Program-made: the position numbers and the translations under genes | Assembly: GCA_019418625.1 (NCBI GenBank) | Contig: DYBL01000090.1 | Location: 1-47,888 of the forward strand | DNA length: 47,888 nucleotides | Reading direction: 5' to 3' | From: Clostridiales bacterium | GTDB taxonomy: Bacteria > Bacillota > Clostridia > Oscillospirales > Oscillospiraceae | Part shown: piece after piece, positions 14,846 to 22,816 of the stretch | Layout: every line of letters begins with the position of its first letter | Position numbering within the stretch: position 1 is the first letter of the stretch | Notes under the pieces: model-generated | What the model saw: only the letters and a program-made list of their open reading frames with translations | Database searches by the model: none | What the model was told of the DNA's origin: nothing

Positions 14846-16180
14846 TCAGTTGTCACCGTACACCCACTCTTTGGTGATGAGGCTGAAGGCGGAGCGCACC
14901 TCGTCCTCGGTCATGCCGCCGCTCCAGCGGCTGTTGGCATCCAGCAGTTCGGCGGTGTAAATGGTCTCCGCCTGACGGCCCAGAGTGAATCGCCCGCCCC
15001 GCACCGCCTTGACGCTGCGGCTGCTGCCGGTGATGGCCGTGATCTGCATGAAGGGCTCCGGTCCCTGTTCTCCCTGGATATAGAAGGTGACGCATGCCTC
15101 GTCCTCATCCACGCTCCGGGATACCATGACCTCCTCCCGCCAGCTCTCCGGCAGGAGGAAATACCAGCCGTCCTCGATGTCGTGATAGGTGCTCAGCGCC
15201 AGGGTCGCCTCTCCCTGGGCATTATAGGTGTACCAGTCGATCCGCTGATAGGCGATCTGGTTTTCCTGCAAAATGGGCAGTGAGACGGCCCTGGGAAGCT
15301 CCGTCACGCCGTCGCTGTTGATATCCATGGGATAGAGCGTCTGGAACGGGGCGATCTCGGCGGAGACGCCGGTGGCGTCAGAGAGGGTGATGTTGGTCAG
15401 ATCACCGTTGCGGGAGGCCAGCACATCCGTCACAGACCAGAGTCCTTCCTCCACGCCGGTGACAAACAGCGCCGGCATACCGTCATTCAGGGTCCCCGCG
15501 GTGACCCGTCCCTGCTGGTTCAGCTCCGCCATGGTGATGGAGATAGGTGCCGAGCCCTGCAGCTGCAGGCCTCCGTTCTGCCAGGTATAGTAGTCCGCCA
15601 CGGCATCGCCGCCCTCGGCACTGCGCAGCACCACCAGTTCCTGGACCTGATCCTGGTCCAGATCCGTAACTGCATAGCGCACATAGTTGCTGCGCATGAG
15701 CTCCGTGGGCTCGCCGTCTTTGAGGGTGTAGACCACCAGAGCCTGCAGGTCTGTGGTAACGCGCCAGCCCACGATCAGCTCCGTGTTCCCGTCGCCGTCC
15801 AGATCATTGTAGCTGATGCTGTAAATGGCGGTACCGCTGCTTTCGATCACATAGGAAAGTTCATAGGTCTGGTCCTTGGCGGTAAAAATGCAGATCTTCA
15901 GCGGCTTTTCATCGGCATCATTGCGGAAAAATGCCACCGCCTCCTCCTGCCCGTCGCCGTTCAGATCCTCCAGCTGCACGGGCTGGATGTTGCTGCCGGA
16001 GATGGGTGCGGCATACTCCGCCCCGTCCGACAAAATTGCATTGATCCGGTTGTCCAGCTCTGTGTATTCCGTGGGGAGCTTGGGCAGGCAGTACAGCTCC
16101 TGCGGGGAAATGGTAAAGCCGCATCCGCTGGTCATCAGCGCCGTCAGAACCAGCAGCCAAGTCGCCAGTATTTTTCGCAT
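14846..16180 (-). CDS. predicted lipoprotein with EF-hand-like (FG-GAP/dockerin-type) calcium motifs
   Basis: A secreted protein of about 444 residues. The signal peptide ends in the lipobox 'MTSGC', so the mature protein is anchored to the membrane at that Cys. At least four acidic loops of the D-x-[ND]-x-D-G type are seen ('DLNGDGQEE', 'DLDGDGNTE', 'DLDQDQVQE', 'DINSDGVTE'), spaced as in VCBS/FG-GAP beta-propellers, where each loop can bind calcium. ATG 16180 is chosen because it begins the signal peptide and lies behind GGAGAGGAGG. It lies 20 bases before the response regulator gene and is likely co-transcribed with the two-component system. The ligand is not known. Confidence 0.85.
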   Translation of the reverse strand: MRKILATWLLVLTALMTSGCGFTISPQELYCLPKLPTEYTELDNRINAILSDGAEYAAPISGSNIQPVQLEDLNGDGQEEAVAFFRNDADEKPLKICIFTAKDQTYELSYVIESSGTAIYSISYNDLDGDGNTELIVGWRVTTDLQALVVYTLKDGEPTELMRSNYVRYAVTDLDQDQVQELVVLRSAEGGDAVADYYTWQNGGLQLQGSAPISITMAELNQQGRVTAGTLNDGMPALFVTGVEEGLWSVTDVLASRNGDLTNITLSDATGVSAEIAPFQTLYPMDINSDGVTELPRAVSLPILQENQIAYQRIDWYTYNAQGEATLALSTYHDIEDGWYFLLPESWREEVMVSRSVDEDEACVTFYIQGEQGPEPFMQITAITGSSRSVKAVRGGRFTLGRQAETIYTAELLDANSRWSGGMTEDEVRSAFSLITKEWVYGDN

Positions 16181-16332
16181 TGCACTGCCCTCCTCTCCGG
16201 CAAAGCTCCAAAAATGCACATAATTTAACTAATATATGATAGCACGTCTTTTCCCGTTTGTGTAGAGGTTTCTTCCCTTTTTCCCTGCATTTTACGCTTC
16301 GTTCATTTTTTTGTTTTTTATGAAAACAGCTC

Positions 16333-16361
16333 TTGAATTTCCCTATGCACTCTTGTATAAT
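16333..16361 (+). promoter_or_regulatory. promoter of tRNA-Leu
   Basis: TTGAAT (16333-16338), 17 bases, TATAAT (16356-16361): a strong sigma-A promoter 16 bases before the tRNA. Confidence 0.75.
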
Positions 16362-16376
16362 AGCCAAGTACCTTAT

Positions 16377-16463
16377 GCCGGTGTGATGGAATTGGTAGAC
16401 GTGACGGACTCAAAATCCGTTGGTAGCGATACCGTGTGGGTTCGAGTCCCACCACCGGCACCA
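16377..16463 (+). tRNA. tRNA-Leu (CAA anticodon)
   Basis: A class II tRNA of 87 bases including an encoded CCA. The acceptor arms GCCGGTG and CACCGGC pair perfectly, followed by A-CCA. The anticodon stem ACGGA/TCCGT encloses CTCAAAA, giving anticodon CAA (decodes UUG). A long variable arm (TGGTAGCGATACCG) and a T arm GTGGG-TTCGAGT-CCCAC are present. The integrated element begins directly after it, so its 3' end is the likely attachment site. Confidence 0.96.
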
Positions 16464-16584
16464 TAAAAGCAAAACAGTATAGATGCCGTAGGCCAGAAGC
16501 CTACGGCATCAACTGTTCCCGGGCTTTTTCCCCTCGAAAATTCACCGATGATTCCATAGATGCCAACCACTGTTTCCCCCTAAC

Positions 16585-16601
16585 TGGTGGGACTCGAACC
16601 C
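16585..16601 (-). repeat. inverted copy of the tRNA-Leu T-arm/3' segment
   Basis: The complement of these 17 bases is identical to tRNA bases 16438-16454 (GGGTTCGAGTCCCACCA), in opposite orientation, 131 bases downstream of the tRNA copy. The flanking sequence does not fold as a tRNA: the T stem has a mismatch and no acceptor arm is found. It is probably a relic of an attachment site or of another tRNA. Confidence 0.6.
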
Positions 16602-16637
16602 CCATCTGCTCAGAGGTTGGCAAAATCAAAACCATGT

Positions 16638-16676
16638 GGTGCCCTTTTTGAAGCAGCATTTTTCAAAAAGGGCGCT
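16638..16676. repeat. inverted repeat 1 of the GCGCCCTTTTTGAA family
   Basis: GTGCCCTTTTTGAA (16639-16652) and TTCAAAAAGGGCGC (16662-16675) face each other around a 9-base loop, with one G-T pair. A related pair follows about 90 bases downstream. Confidence 0.65.
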
Positions 16677-16733
16677 ATTTTTCTGCCAGTAGAATACACA
16701 AAGTTTGGGGCGTCAATTTGTTGGTCGTGATGG

Positions 16734-16747
16734 GCCAATCGATTGGC
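16734..16747. repeat. 14-bp perfect palindrome, operator candidate
   Basis: GCCAATCGATTGGC is a perfect palindrome 60 bases upstream of the first ICE gene, overlapping the left arm of the second inverted repeat. It could be a repressor site. Confidence 0.45.
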
Positions 16748-16785
16748 GCCCTTTTTCATTTTCAGACCATTTCAAAAAGGGCGCT
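16745..16785. repeat. inverted repeat 2 of the GCGCCCTTTTTGAA family
   Basis: GGCGCCCTTTTTCA (16745-16758) and TTCAAAAAGGGCGCT (16771-16785) are arms around a short spacer. The right arm is identical to the right arm of repeat 1. The ribosome site of the next gene follows 8 bases later. Confidence 0.65.
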
Positions 16786-16807
16786 AAGATTCAGGAGGTA
16801 AAACAAG

Positions 16808-17482
16808 ATGGATAGACAACAATTTTTCCGAGAACTTTGCACGGTGCTTGGCCGAGAAGGCTTCACCACACAGCCGGAGCAGGATGACCTCCTCCCGGTG
16901 GAATGGGACGGCCGTCCTCTCTGCCGAATCACCGAGGGTGGAGGGGTTCGCTACTGGCAGGAGGATGTGGCCACTCCGGAACGGGACCAGGCCTGTGAGC
17001 GGGCCACCAATCTGGCCTGCATGGTGCAGGAGTACATGACCTTGATGGAGCAGGCTCCCCCGCTGAAGGCTCAGGGGCTGTCGGGAGATTTCAGGGTGCT
17101 GGCTGATTTCAACGGAACGGTTCTGGCCGGACATCCGACCCAATATGGTGTCCACTTTGTTACCTGGGACTGGAACTTTGACCGCACAGGTCTTAACTAC
17201 GGACGCTACTTTCAGGAAAACTATTCGGGCGCCAAGCAGGACTTCGCCACCCGGTCCGGTCTCATCTCGAAACAGCAGGTATTCAATGAGGCACAGCTTA
17301 CTGAAATTTACCGCTGCTGTGCTGATACCCTGGACGCCGGATTCGATTTGACCTATGACCAGGAACAATGCATCAAAGGCGTTCAGGAACAGATCCTGAG
17401 CGGAATGCCCAATATCCTGGATCACATCAATGAGCAAGAGCAACACTCTACGGATTCTCAAAGCCAGGAGCTGACAATGTAA
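16808..17482 (+). CDS. conserved ICE hypothetical protein with Met-ending tail
   Basis: A 224-residue soluble protein that I do not recognise by function; similar proteins occur as the first gene of related clostridial elements. It has no signal peptide or membrane helix. The N-terminal part has several Trp and acidic residues ('DDLLPVEWDGRPLCRI'), and the middle 'VHFVTWDWNFDRTGLNYGRYF' is the most distinctive part (stated as VHFVTWDWNFDR and TGLNYGRYF). The C-terminal 20 residues are polar and end in 'SQSQELTM', the Met-ending tail shared by many proteins of this element. ATG 16808 has CAGGAGG upstream. A terminator follows directly, so it is probably expressed alone. Confidence 0.75.
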   Translation: MDRQQFFRELCTVLGREGFTTQPEQDDLLPVEWDGRPLCRITEGGGVRYWQEDVATPERDQACERATNLACMVQEYMTLMEQAPPLKAQGLSGDFRVLADFNGTVLAGHPTQYGVHFVTWDWNFDRTGLNYGRYFQENYSGAKQDFATRSGLISKQQVFNEAQLTEIYRCCADTLDAGFDLTYDQEQCIKGVQEQILSGMPNILDHINEQEQHSTDSQSQELTM

Positions 17483-17489
17483 TACACCG

Positions 17490-17529
17490 AGCGCTGGAGT
17501 TTTAGAAGCAAGACTCCGGCGCTTTTTTT
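17490..17529 (+). terminator. terminator after the first ICE gene
   Basis: AGCGCTGGAGT and ACTCCGGCGCT form a stem with one T-G pair, followed by T7. Confidence 0.8.
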
Positions 17530-17555
17530 ATTTCACCGAAAGGAGATCACTACCC

Positions 17556-18245
17556 ATGACGCGCCACTTTATGAGAGATACCCCCTTGTACCAGATGGAG
17601 CAGATGATGATGACCCCGCCTTATTTTAAGCCAAGAGGCCACAGCCTGCGCCGCTCCGGATTCCGGTATCAGGCCAAGGATGTGGACTGTGAATACTGCA
17701 TGAATTACTCTCGCAGGAACCTCTGCCCTCTGGACCAGTGCATTTGTCTGGAGGAACGGATTGAAACCGGGGCTCTCAGCCTTGAGGAATTGCTCCGGGA
17801 CTGTCTCAACAGTAAGCCGAAGATGAGTCTGTGGAGGCGACTGGCACAGCTTCTGTACCAGCAGTCTCTGCAGTTCTTTCGTACTGACGAACACCGCAGA
17901 CGATGGATGCACTGGCGAACACGCTACCACCGATTGTCGCAACGCAACCAGGCAGCGCTGTTTCTCCTGACAGCCTACGATGATATCTGGCGCAGGGTGA
18001 TCTGGAAAGTTGAAGATAATGGCTTCGATTTTGACTCCGTCCGGCTCGCCGGCATCCAGCCGGAGCTTTACAGCGTTTATCAGGCAGCAAAGGCCATTTC
18101 TATCGGCAGCCAAAACATTACCATTGCTGATCTCGCATCCCGTGAACTGGTCACAGATGAGGCGTTCCAACTGATTATCTGCGCTCTGCTTCTGGCCAAG
18201 TACGGTAATGCGATTTCAAATTTAGAAAGAAAGGGTGATTCCTAA
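17556..18245 (+). CDS. conserved ICE hypothetical protein, cysteine-containing
   Basis: A 229-residue protein that I do not recognise. Near residues 45-65 it has a cysteine set, 'CEYC' and then 'LCPLDQCICLEE', that could hold a zinc or an iron-sulfur cluster. The rest is rich in Arg, Leu and aromatic residues and is predicted helical. There is no signal peptide or membrane helix. ATG 17556 lies behind AAAGGAG. It precedes the ardA-like gene by only 3 bases and is probably its operon partner. It lacks the Met-ending tail. Confidence 0.72.
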   Translation: MTRHFMRDTPLYQMEQMMMTPPYFKPRGHSLRRSGFRYQAKDVDCEYCMNYSRRNLCPLDQCICLEERIETGALSLEELLRDCLNSKPKMSLWRRLAQLLYQQSLQFFRTDEHRRRWMHWRTRYHRLSQRNQAALFLLTAYDDIWRRVIWKVEDNGFDFDSVRLAGIQPELYSVYQAAKAISIGSQNITIADLASRELVTDEAFQLIICALLLAKYGNAISNLERKGDS

Positions 18246-18248
18246 AGC

Positions 18249-19445
18249 ATGATGGAAGCAGTTTTAAGCAATTCGGACCATCCGGAGTTCGGAGAAGCGA
18301 CTATTCCGCTTCCCATCCCCAGGGAACAATACGACCACTGCATAGAGCTGGTGAATGCACTTGAAATTGGAAGTGTTGTTGCCTCCGACTGCCATGTCAA
18401 TGAGATCTGCAAAGGGTGGCCGGTATTTTATCGTCTGGAGGGGATGCAGGTCAATCTGGACGAGCTGGATTATCTGGCTAAGCGGCTGGAGAGCTTCGAT
18501 GTCGGTGAGTACGCACAATTCCAGGCCATGGCCGAAAAGCTGGATCTCACCAGTATGAAGGATCTGATCAACCTGACCTTCTGCTGCCAGCAGGCAACGG
18601 TTATTACGGATTTTTCTGACCTGGCAGCCATTGGCCGCAGCCACTATCTGAATACCCACGGTGGATGTGCCAGCACCGAGGAGTTGGAACATCTGGATGG
18701 TGAGGAAACGGCAATTCTTCTGATTGAAGGCAGCGAAGGTACCGTCACACGCTACGGCGTGGTTTATGACAACGGTATGCAGCTCTCGCAGCTCTACGAT
18801 GGAAAGCATCTCCCCGGCTACCACTATGAAGCGGATATGATCATGGTGGGATTGGTTTCCCGGCAGGAACCGGAGAATACCAAAAATGTCACCTGGATAT
18901 ACCTCCCCGCATCCAAAGGACAGATCGAGCGTGCCATACAGCGCAGCGGCATTGTCGATCCCAAGGATATATGTTTCCGCATGGGTGACAGCATGTTCCC
19001 GGAGGAAGTGGATGTGGCACTGGACTTTCGCTGTGAAGACATCTATGAACTTAACGATCTGGCGCAGGCCGTGGGTAAACTCTCCCATGATGACTGCATC
19101 TAACTGGGTGCTGCTGTGAGCATAGCCGGACCGGAGTGTGCCAGTCAGATCCGTCACCTGGCCGAGAACCTGGATCTCTTTGAGTTTGCTCCCGGCGCTC
19201 ATACCCCTGCCGAATACGGAAAATACATGATCCAAGAATCCGGCCATTTTGAGTACGACCCCAATCTGGACGAGTTCTATGACTACGAAAGATACGGCCT
19301 GCAGCACATGGATCAGGAGTCCGGTATGTTCACCAACCGCGGCTATATCGCCTACCAGGGTACGCTGAGTCTGGAGGAATTGATGATGGAAGATCCGACA
19401 GAAGCACACGAAGCAGAATGCGGATTGCAGATGGGAGGAATGTGA
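18249..19445 (+). pseudogene. ardA: ArdA-like antirestriction gene interrupted by an in-frame TAA
   Basis: One frame runs from ATG 18249 to TGA 19443-19445 but is cut by a TAA at 19101-19103; without it the product would be 398 residues, close to the 393 of the related gene at 21635. The first part (284 residues) matches the clostridial proteins annotated as antirestriction protein ArdA ('LPIPREQYDHCIELVNALEIG', cited as LPIPREQYDHC; 'DELDYLAKRLESF'; 'DLINLTFCCQQATVITDFSD'). The second part carries 'LAENLDLFEFAPG' and ends 'LQMGGM'. A GTG at 19116 could start the second part, but it has no ribosome site. ArdA mimics B-form DNA and blocks type I restriction. Either the gene is broken or the stop is read through. 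Confidence 0.7.
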
Positions 19446-19559
19446 ATGAAAAAGAAAATCGTGATCACGCTGGCATCTCTGGCAGCAATGGGAGCGGCTG
19501 TTGCGGGCTACCTCCACTTTTCCGGCAAAACGCCTTTTGACCATAGCTATTTCCGCTGA
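19446..19559 (+). CDS. small membrane protein, 37 residues
   Basis: ATG 19446 to TGA 19559 encodes a 37-residue peptide: a lysine-rich start ('MKKKIVI'), one hydrophobic helix ('TLASLAAMGAAVAGYL') and a short polar tail ending 'DHSYFR'. The ribosome site GGGAGG is inside the last codons of the preceding ardA-like gene (7 bases before the ATG), so translation should be coupled to it. It could be a membrane anchor or a signal-peptide-like product; the function is unknown. Confidence 0.6.
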   Translation: MKKKIVITLASLAAMGAAVAGYLHFSGKTPFDHSYFR

Positions 19560-19605
19560 GTAGTGATATGTTGTGTAGCTATACCAGCACGAAGGGAGTG
19601 AGAAA

Positions 19606-20658
19606 ATGAGCAACAAAACGATTGCCGAGTTTTTGGAGCATCATAAACAGTTCAGCCATTTCAGACCCGCCTCTCGTGAAGAGGCGGGTCTCTTTTATTC
19701 GGAGCCGGATCAGGCACTGGATGAGGCGCTGGGTACTGTGGGACATCTCCGTATGGACTTTGGCTCTGGCGGGAAAGAATTTTTCCATACCTGGTGGCCT
19801 CATAACAAAGACCAATTCAACACCGGGGAATTTAAGGACGACCTTCAGGAAGTTGTGGATGCCCTTCGTGCGGATGGCCCGCTGAAGGATCTGTCCGCAA
19901 TGAGTACCTACTGTCATCAGAATGGCGGAGCAATTACGCAGGACGGCCGGAGTTATGGTTACATCGCAGAAACGAAGCATTACCGCTACTGCCTGCGCTG
20001 CACCCCTTCCCCCGGTGACTATCAAGGGTATCTCTACTGCTATGACCTGCGTCAGCAACAGATGGCCCATCAGAACAAACCGGTTGGCCGAGTGACATTC
20101 GCCAGCGGCGAGCAGACGGAGTATCTGGATGGAGAAACATATCTGACGGCCATTCGGGAAGAATTACCTTATATGGCCACCACCGGATTCCGCTGCGAAA
20201 CGCTGACGGATGACCCCGCCATCCGCAAGGCTGTGGACGACATCCTGCTGGACTTCGCCGGCGAAGCAAACCCTCGTCGGGAATGCAGCTACGGACTGAC
20301 AGAAAAGGGCATGAAAGCGTTGCGGGATGCGGCTGACCCGTCGCTTCCGCACAGCTATAGCTGGTTTGTCATTACTGACTGCAATACCCAGGCAGAGCAG
20401 TTCCATCGGGATCTGACCTTGCCGGATGCCATACGAATTTACAGCTCCAGCGACCGGCCTGAAAAGCGCATTGGAGTCACGAAGGATGGCATTGCCACGG
20501 TGGACCTTGTTCACGCACAAGACGGTGAGCAGAGGTTCTTCGAGGACTATCAGAAGATGAACAGCTTTCAAAATGATCCTGAAATTCTGGCAGCGGTAGA
20601 TTGTCTCCGGCAGGAGCTGGAGCTGCCCAGCCAGGGCATGAGTATGGGAGGAATGTAA
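19606..20658 (+). CDS. accessory protein with LPD28-like domain
   Basis: A 350-residue soluble protein. The C-terminal ~110 residues ('YSWFVITDCN' to 'VDCLRQEL'), with 'RIGVTKDGIATVDLV' and 'FFEDYQKMNSF', resemble the LPD28 domain, a module often found in large multi-domain mobile-element proteins. The N-terminal part contains 'LRMDFGSGGKEFFHTWWP' and is not recognised. The protein ends 'GMSMGGM'; these last codons also form the GGGAGG ribosome site of the next gene, whose ATG follows directly after the stop. Probably part of the anti-defence block, but that is inference from its neighbours. Confidence 0.7.
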   Translation: MSNKTIAEFLEHHKQFSHFRPASREEAGLFYSEPDQALDEALGTVGHLRMDFGSGGKEFFHTWWPHNKDQFNTGEFKDDLQEVVDALRADGPLKDLSAMSTYCHQNGGAITQDGRSYGYIAETKHYRYCLRCTPSPGDYQGYLYCYDLRQQQMAHQNKPVGRVTFASGEQTEYLDGETYLTAIREELPYMATTGFRCETLTDDPAIRKAVDDILLDFAGEANPRRECSYGLTEKGMKALRDAADPSLPHSYSWFVITDCNTQAEQFHRDLTLPDAIRIYSSSDRPEKRIGVTKDGIATVDLVHAQDGEQRFFEDYQKMNSFQNDPEILAAVDCLRQELELPSQGMSMGGM

Positions 20659-21642
20659 ATGGCGGTACCCAAGGAATGGCTGAACTTCCTGCGGGAGCAG
20701 TATCCGGCAGGAACCAGAATCAAGCTCAGAGAGATGAAAGACCCGTATGCCCCGCTGCCCCCCGGCAGCACAGGTACCCTGAAATACATCGACGATATCG
20801 GCCAGTTCCACATGAAGTGGGACAATGGCAGCGGCCTCGCCCTGATTATCGGGGAGGACAGCTTCTCCGTAATCCCGCCGGAACTCACCACCCTGAAGCT
20901 GTATATGCCCCTGACAGCGGACCTCTATACCCGCAACGAGTACGGTGAGATGGAGGATGAAAGCACCCTGCTGGATGGCAAAATGCTACGTGGCTATGAG
21001 GGGGACATTCTCAGTGCCATGATCAAAAATCGTATGCCGGAGGAAACTGAGCGCGGCCTGATGCACTGGTACAGCGGAGATGACAGCGTCAACCGGAAAG
21101 TCCAGTCCGCCGTGTTCACGGTCGAGGATCGAAACGGCCAGCTCTGGGGTGTGGCTGAATGCCGTGTTGCAGGGACCCTTACCCCGGAGGAGCTGACCAA
21201 CCTGAAAGAGTACATCTCCGGACAGGCATCGGATGGCTGGGGCGAAGGCTTTGAGCAGCGGGACATCTGCATTGGTGATGACGAGCTGTATGTCCATCTG
21301 TGGAACTTCGACGATTGGAGCATCCAGACCGAGGACGAGTGCTTCTCCCCAAAACTTGCGGAAGGTCTGCCGGAGATGTGCTTCTCCACGCTGCAATCCA
21401 CCGGCGAACTCATCTGCATCAAGAGAGGTGAAACCGGCTACTATCCGTCCCAGTGGAATACTGGGGACAAGGAGAAAAATGTAGAACTGGCTGACCAGCT
21501 GAACGAACAGCTGGGTGTGAATATGTGGCAGCGGCAGGCCATGGAGGTGGGCAGCATGTGCGGCTGGGATGTCCCCGGCGCTGACCCCGCCAAGTACCAG
21601 GAAGACTATGACCACCAGATGGGAGGGCTGACCCTTGGATAA
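20659..21642 (+). CDS. DUF4314 domain-containing protein
   Basis: The N-terminal ~75 residues match DUF4314, a small beta-barrel domain of mobile elements: 'YPAGTRIKLREMKDPYAPLP', then 'PGSTGTLKYIDDIGQFHMKW' and 'LIIGEDSF'. The remaining 250 residues are acidic and aromatic, with 'ICIGDDELYVHLWNFDDWSI' and 'TGELICIKRGETGYYPS', and I cannot name them. High net negative charge would suit a DNA mimic, but that is inference. It ends 'HQMGGLTLG', overlapping the TTG start of the next gene by 8 bases, so the two are coupled. Confidence 0.75.
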   Translation: MAVPKEWLNFLREQYPAGTRIKLREMKDPYAPLPPGSTGTLKYIDDIGQFHMKWDNGSGLALIIGEDSFSVIPPELTTLKLYMPLTADLYTRNEYGEMEDESTLLDGKMLRGYEGDILSAMIKNRMPEETERGLMHWYSGDDSVNRKVQSAVFTVEDRNGQLWGVAECRVAGTLTPEELTNLKEYISGQASDGWGEGFEQRDICIGDDELYVHLWNFDDWSIQTEDECFSPKLAEGLPEMCFSTLQSTGELICIKRGETGYYPSQWNTGDKEKNVELADQLNEQLGVNMWQRQAMEVGSMCGWDVPGADPAKYQEDYDHQMGGLTLG

Positions 21643-22816
21643 GGTGTTTCGCGTGGAGCTGTCCGGAAATAAGGACCGTTGCTGTGAGCTGGAACTCCCC
21701 GCTACCTACTACAGCCTTCTGGATGCGCTGGACAAGCTCCAGATGGCTCCCGGCGATAAGCCGAGATGGGAATTCCTTGAACACCACAGCTTTCCGTTCC
21801 TCCATGTCCATCTGGCCCATGAATGCGATCTCTATCAGCTCAATGCTTTGGCGACCGTCCTGGGCCAAATGAATGGCAGAGAGAGAACCGCATTCGAAGG
21901 GCTGTTCAACATGGAGGTGGCCAAGAAATACGGTCCCATCAGCGTTGCCACCATGATCGACCTGGCCTACAGCACAGACTGCTGCCACGTGGTCAACGCC
22001 TCAACGGATGAGCAGCTGGGCAGATTCTACTCCGAGAATGATTTCATCCCCGCCCTTGAAAAAGTCCCCGACTCCATCTTTGAGTATCTGGACTTTGAAA
22101 TGCTCGGCAGAAAAGCCCGATTTGAGGAGGGCGGTGTCTTTGCAAGCAACGGATATGTCACACAGCATACCGAACTGAAGCAGGTATATGAGACGCTGGA
22201 TCTCATGCCTTCGGCTCCCTCCTATGCCATCCGCCTGCTGGCCGGAAGCTCGCCCATGGACTCCGATGGCCTGCCGGAAAAGCAAGTATATCTGAACCTC
22301 CCCGCAACACAGGAGGCGCTGGATCATGTGCTGGAGGTATGTGAAGCGCCCTCCTGGCGTGAGATGCTCTTCTGGACGGAGGATGGCGCTGTGCCGGATC
22401 TTCTGGAGAATATGGATTGTGACGATATCCAGGAACTCAATGAACTGGCAAAGCACCTCAAATGCCGTGAAAACAGCGGAGAGCTTTCCAAACTGAAGGC
22501 GGTCATCCTTGCGACGGACTGCCACGATGTCGGAACCGCTATTCAGATCTCTGAGAACCTGGATGACTACCTGTTCGAGCCTGACCAGAGAAATCCCGAG
22601 GAGGTTGCATCCGAGGAGCTTCGGCTCATTGTGGACGAGCAATCCCTCTCGATTCTGAAGAAGCATGTCAGTCTCTACAACTATGGCCTGGATGTCATGG
22701 CCGCCAACCATGCTGTGCTGACTCCATATGGACTGGTACAGCGCAGAGATGGCAACGAGCTGCTCCAAGCCCAGGAACCCCCGTCTGAGCGCAGTGGAAT
22801 GGAGATGATGCAGTGA
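21635..22816 (+). CDS. ArdA-like antirestriction protein
   Basis: A 393-residue protein of the same family as the broken gene at 18249. Shared landmarks are 'LHVHLAHECDLYQLNALA' (a LNALA/LDYLAKRL-type helix), 'MIDLAYSTDCCHVV' (compare LINLTFCCQQATVI), a second copy of this pattern near residue 240 ('ENMDCDDIQELNELA'), and 'AIQISENLDDYLFEPD'. The two-fold internal repeat and low pI fit DNA mimics of the ArdA type. The start is TTG 21635, overlapping the previous stop, behind GGGAGGG. It ends 'SGMEMMQ', and the GGAG in these codons serves the GTG start of the next gene. Confidence 0.65.
   Translation: MDKVFRVELSGNKDRCCELELPATYYSLLDALDKLQMAPGDKPRWEFLEHHSFPFLHVHLAHECDLYQLNALATVLGQMNGRERTAFEGLFNMEVAKKYGPISVATMIDLAYSTDCCHVVNASTDEQLGRFYSENDFIPALEKVPDSIFEYLDFEMLGRKARFEEGGVFASNGYVTQHTELKQVYETLDLMPSAPSYAIRLLAGSSPMDSDGLPEKQVYLNLPATQEALDHVLEVCEAPSWREMLFWTEDGAVPDLLENMDCDDIQELNELAKHLKCRENSGELSKLKAVILATDCHDVGTAIQISENLDDYLFEPDQRNPEEVASEELRLIVDEQSLSILKKHVSLYNYGLDVMAANHAVLTPYGLVQRRDGNELLQAQEPPSERSGMEMMQ

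Larger units (their letters stand above)
16464..16807. other. non-coding left boundary region of the ICE
   Basis: No convincing gene is seen in these 344 bases. They hold a perfect 12-bp hairpin (16482-16493 with 16499-16510) just after the tRNA, an inverted tRNA 3' fragment (16585-16601), two GCGCCCTTTTTGAA inverted repeats, and a 14-bp palindrome. The short frames here that cover the tRNA or its inverted copy are shadows. Confidence 0.75.

Noticed and set aside
16482..16522. Hairpin after the tRNA as a classical rho-independent terminator
   Set aside because: The 12-bp stem is perfect, but the T run comes 12 bases later rather than directly after it, so it is reported only as a hairpin.
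16373..16651. Short frames across the tRNA and its inverted copy (GGGTRTHTVSLPTDF-like and GGTRTPICSEVG-like peptides)
   Set aside because: These are well-known false translations of tRNA sequence; they have no ribosome site.
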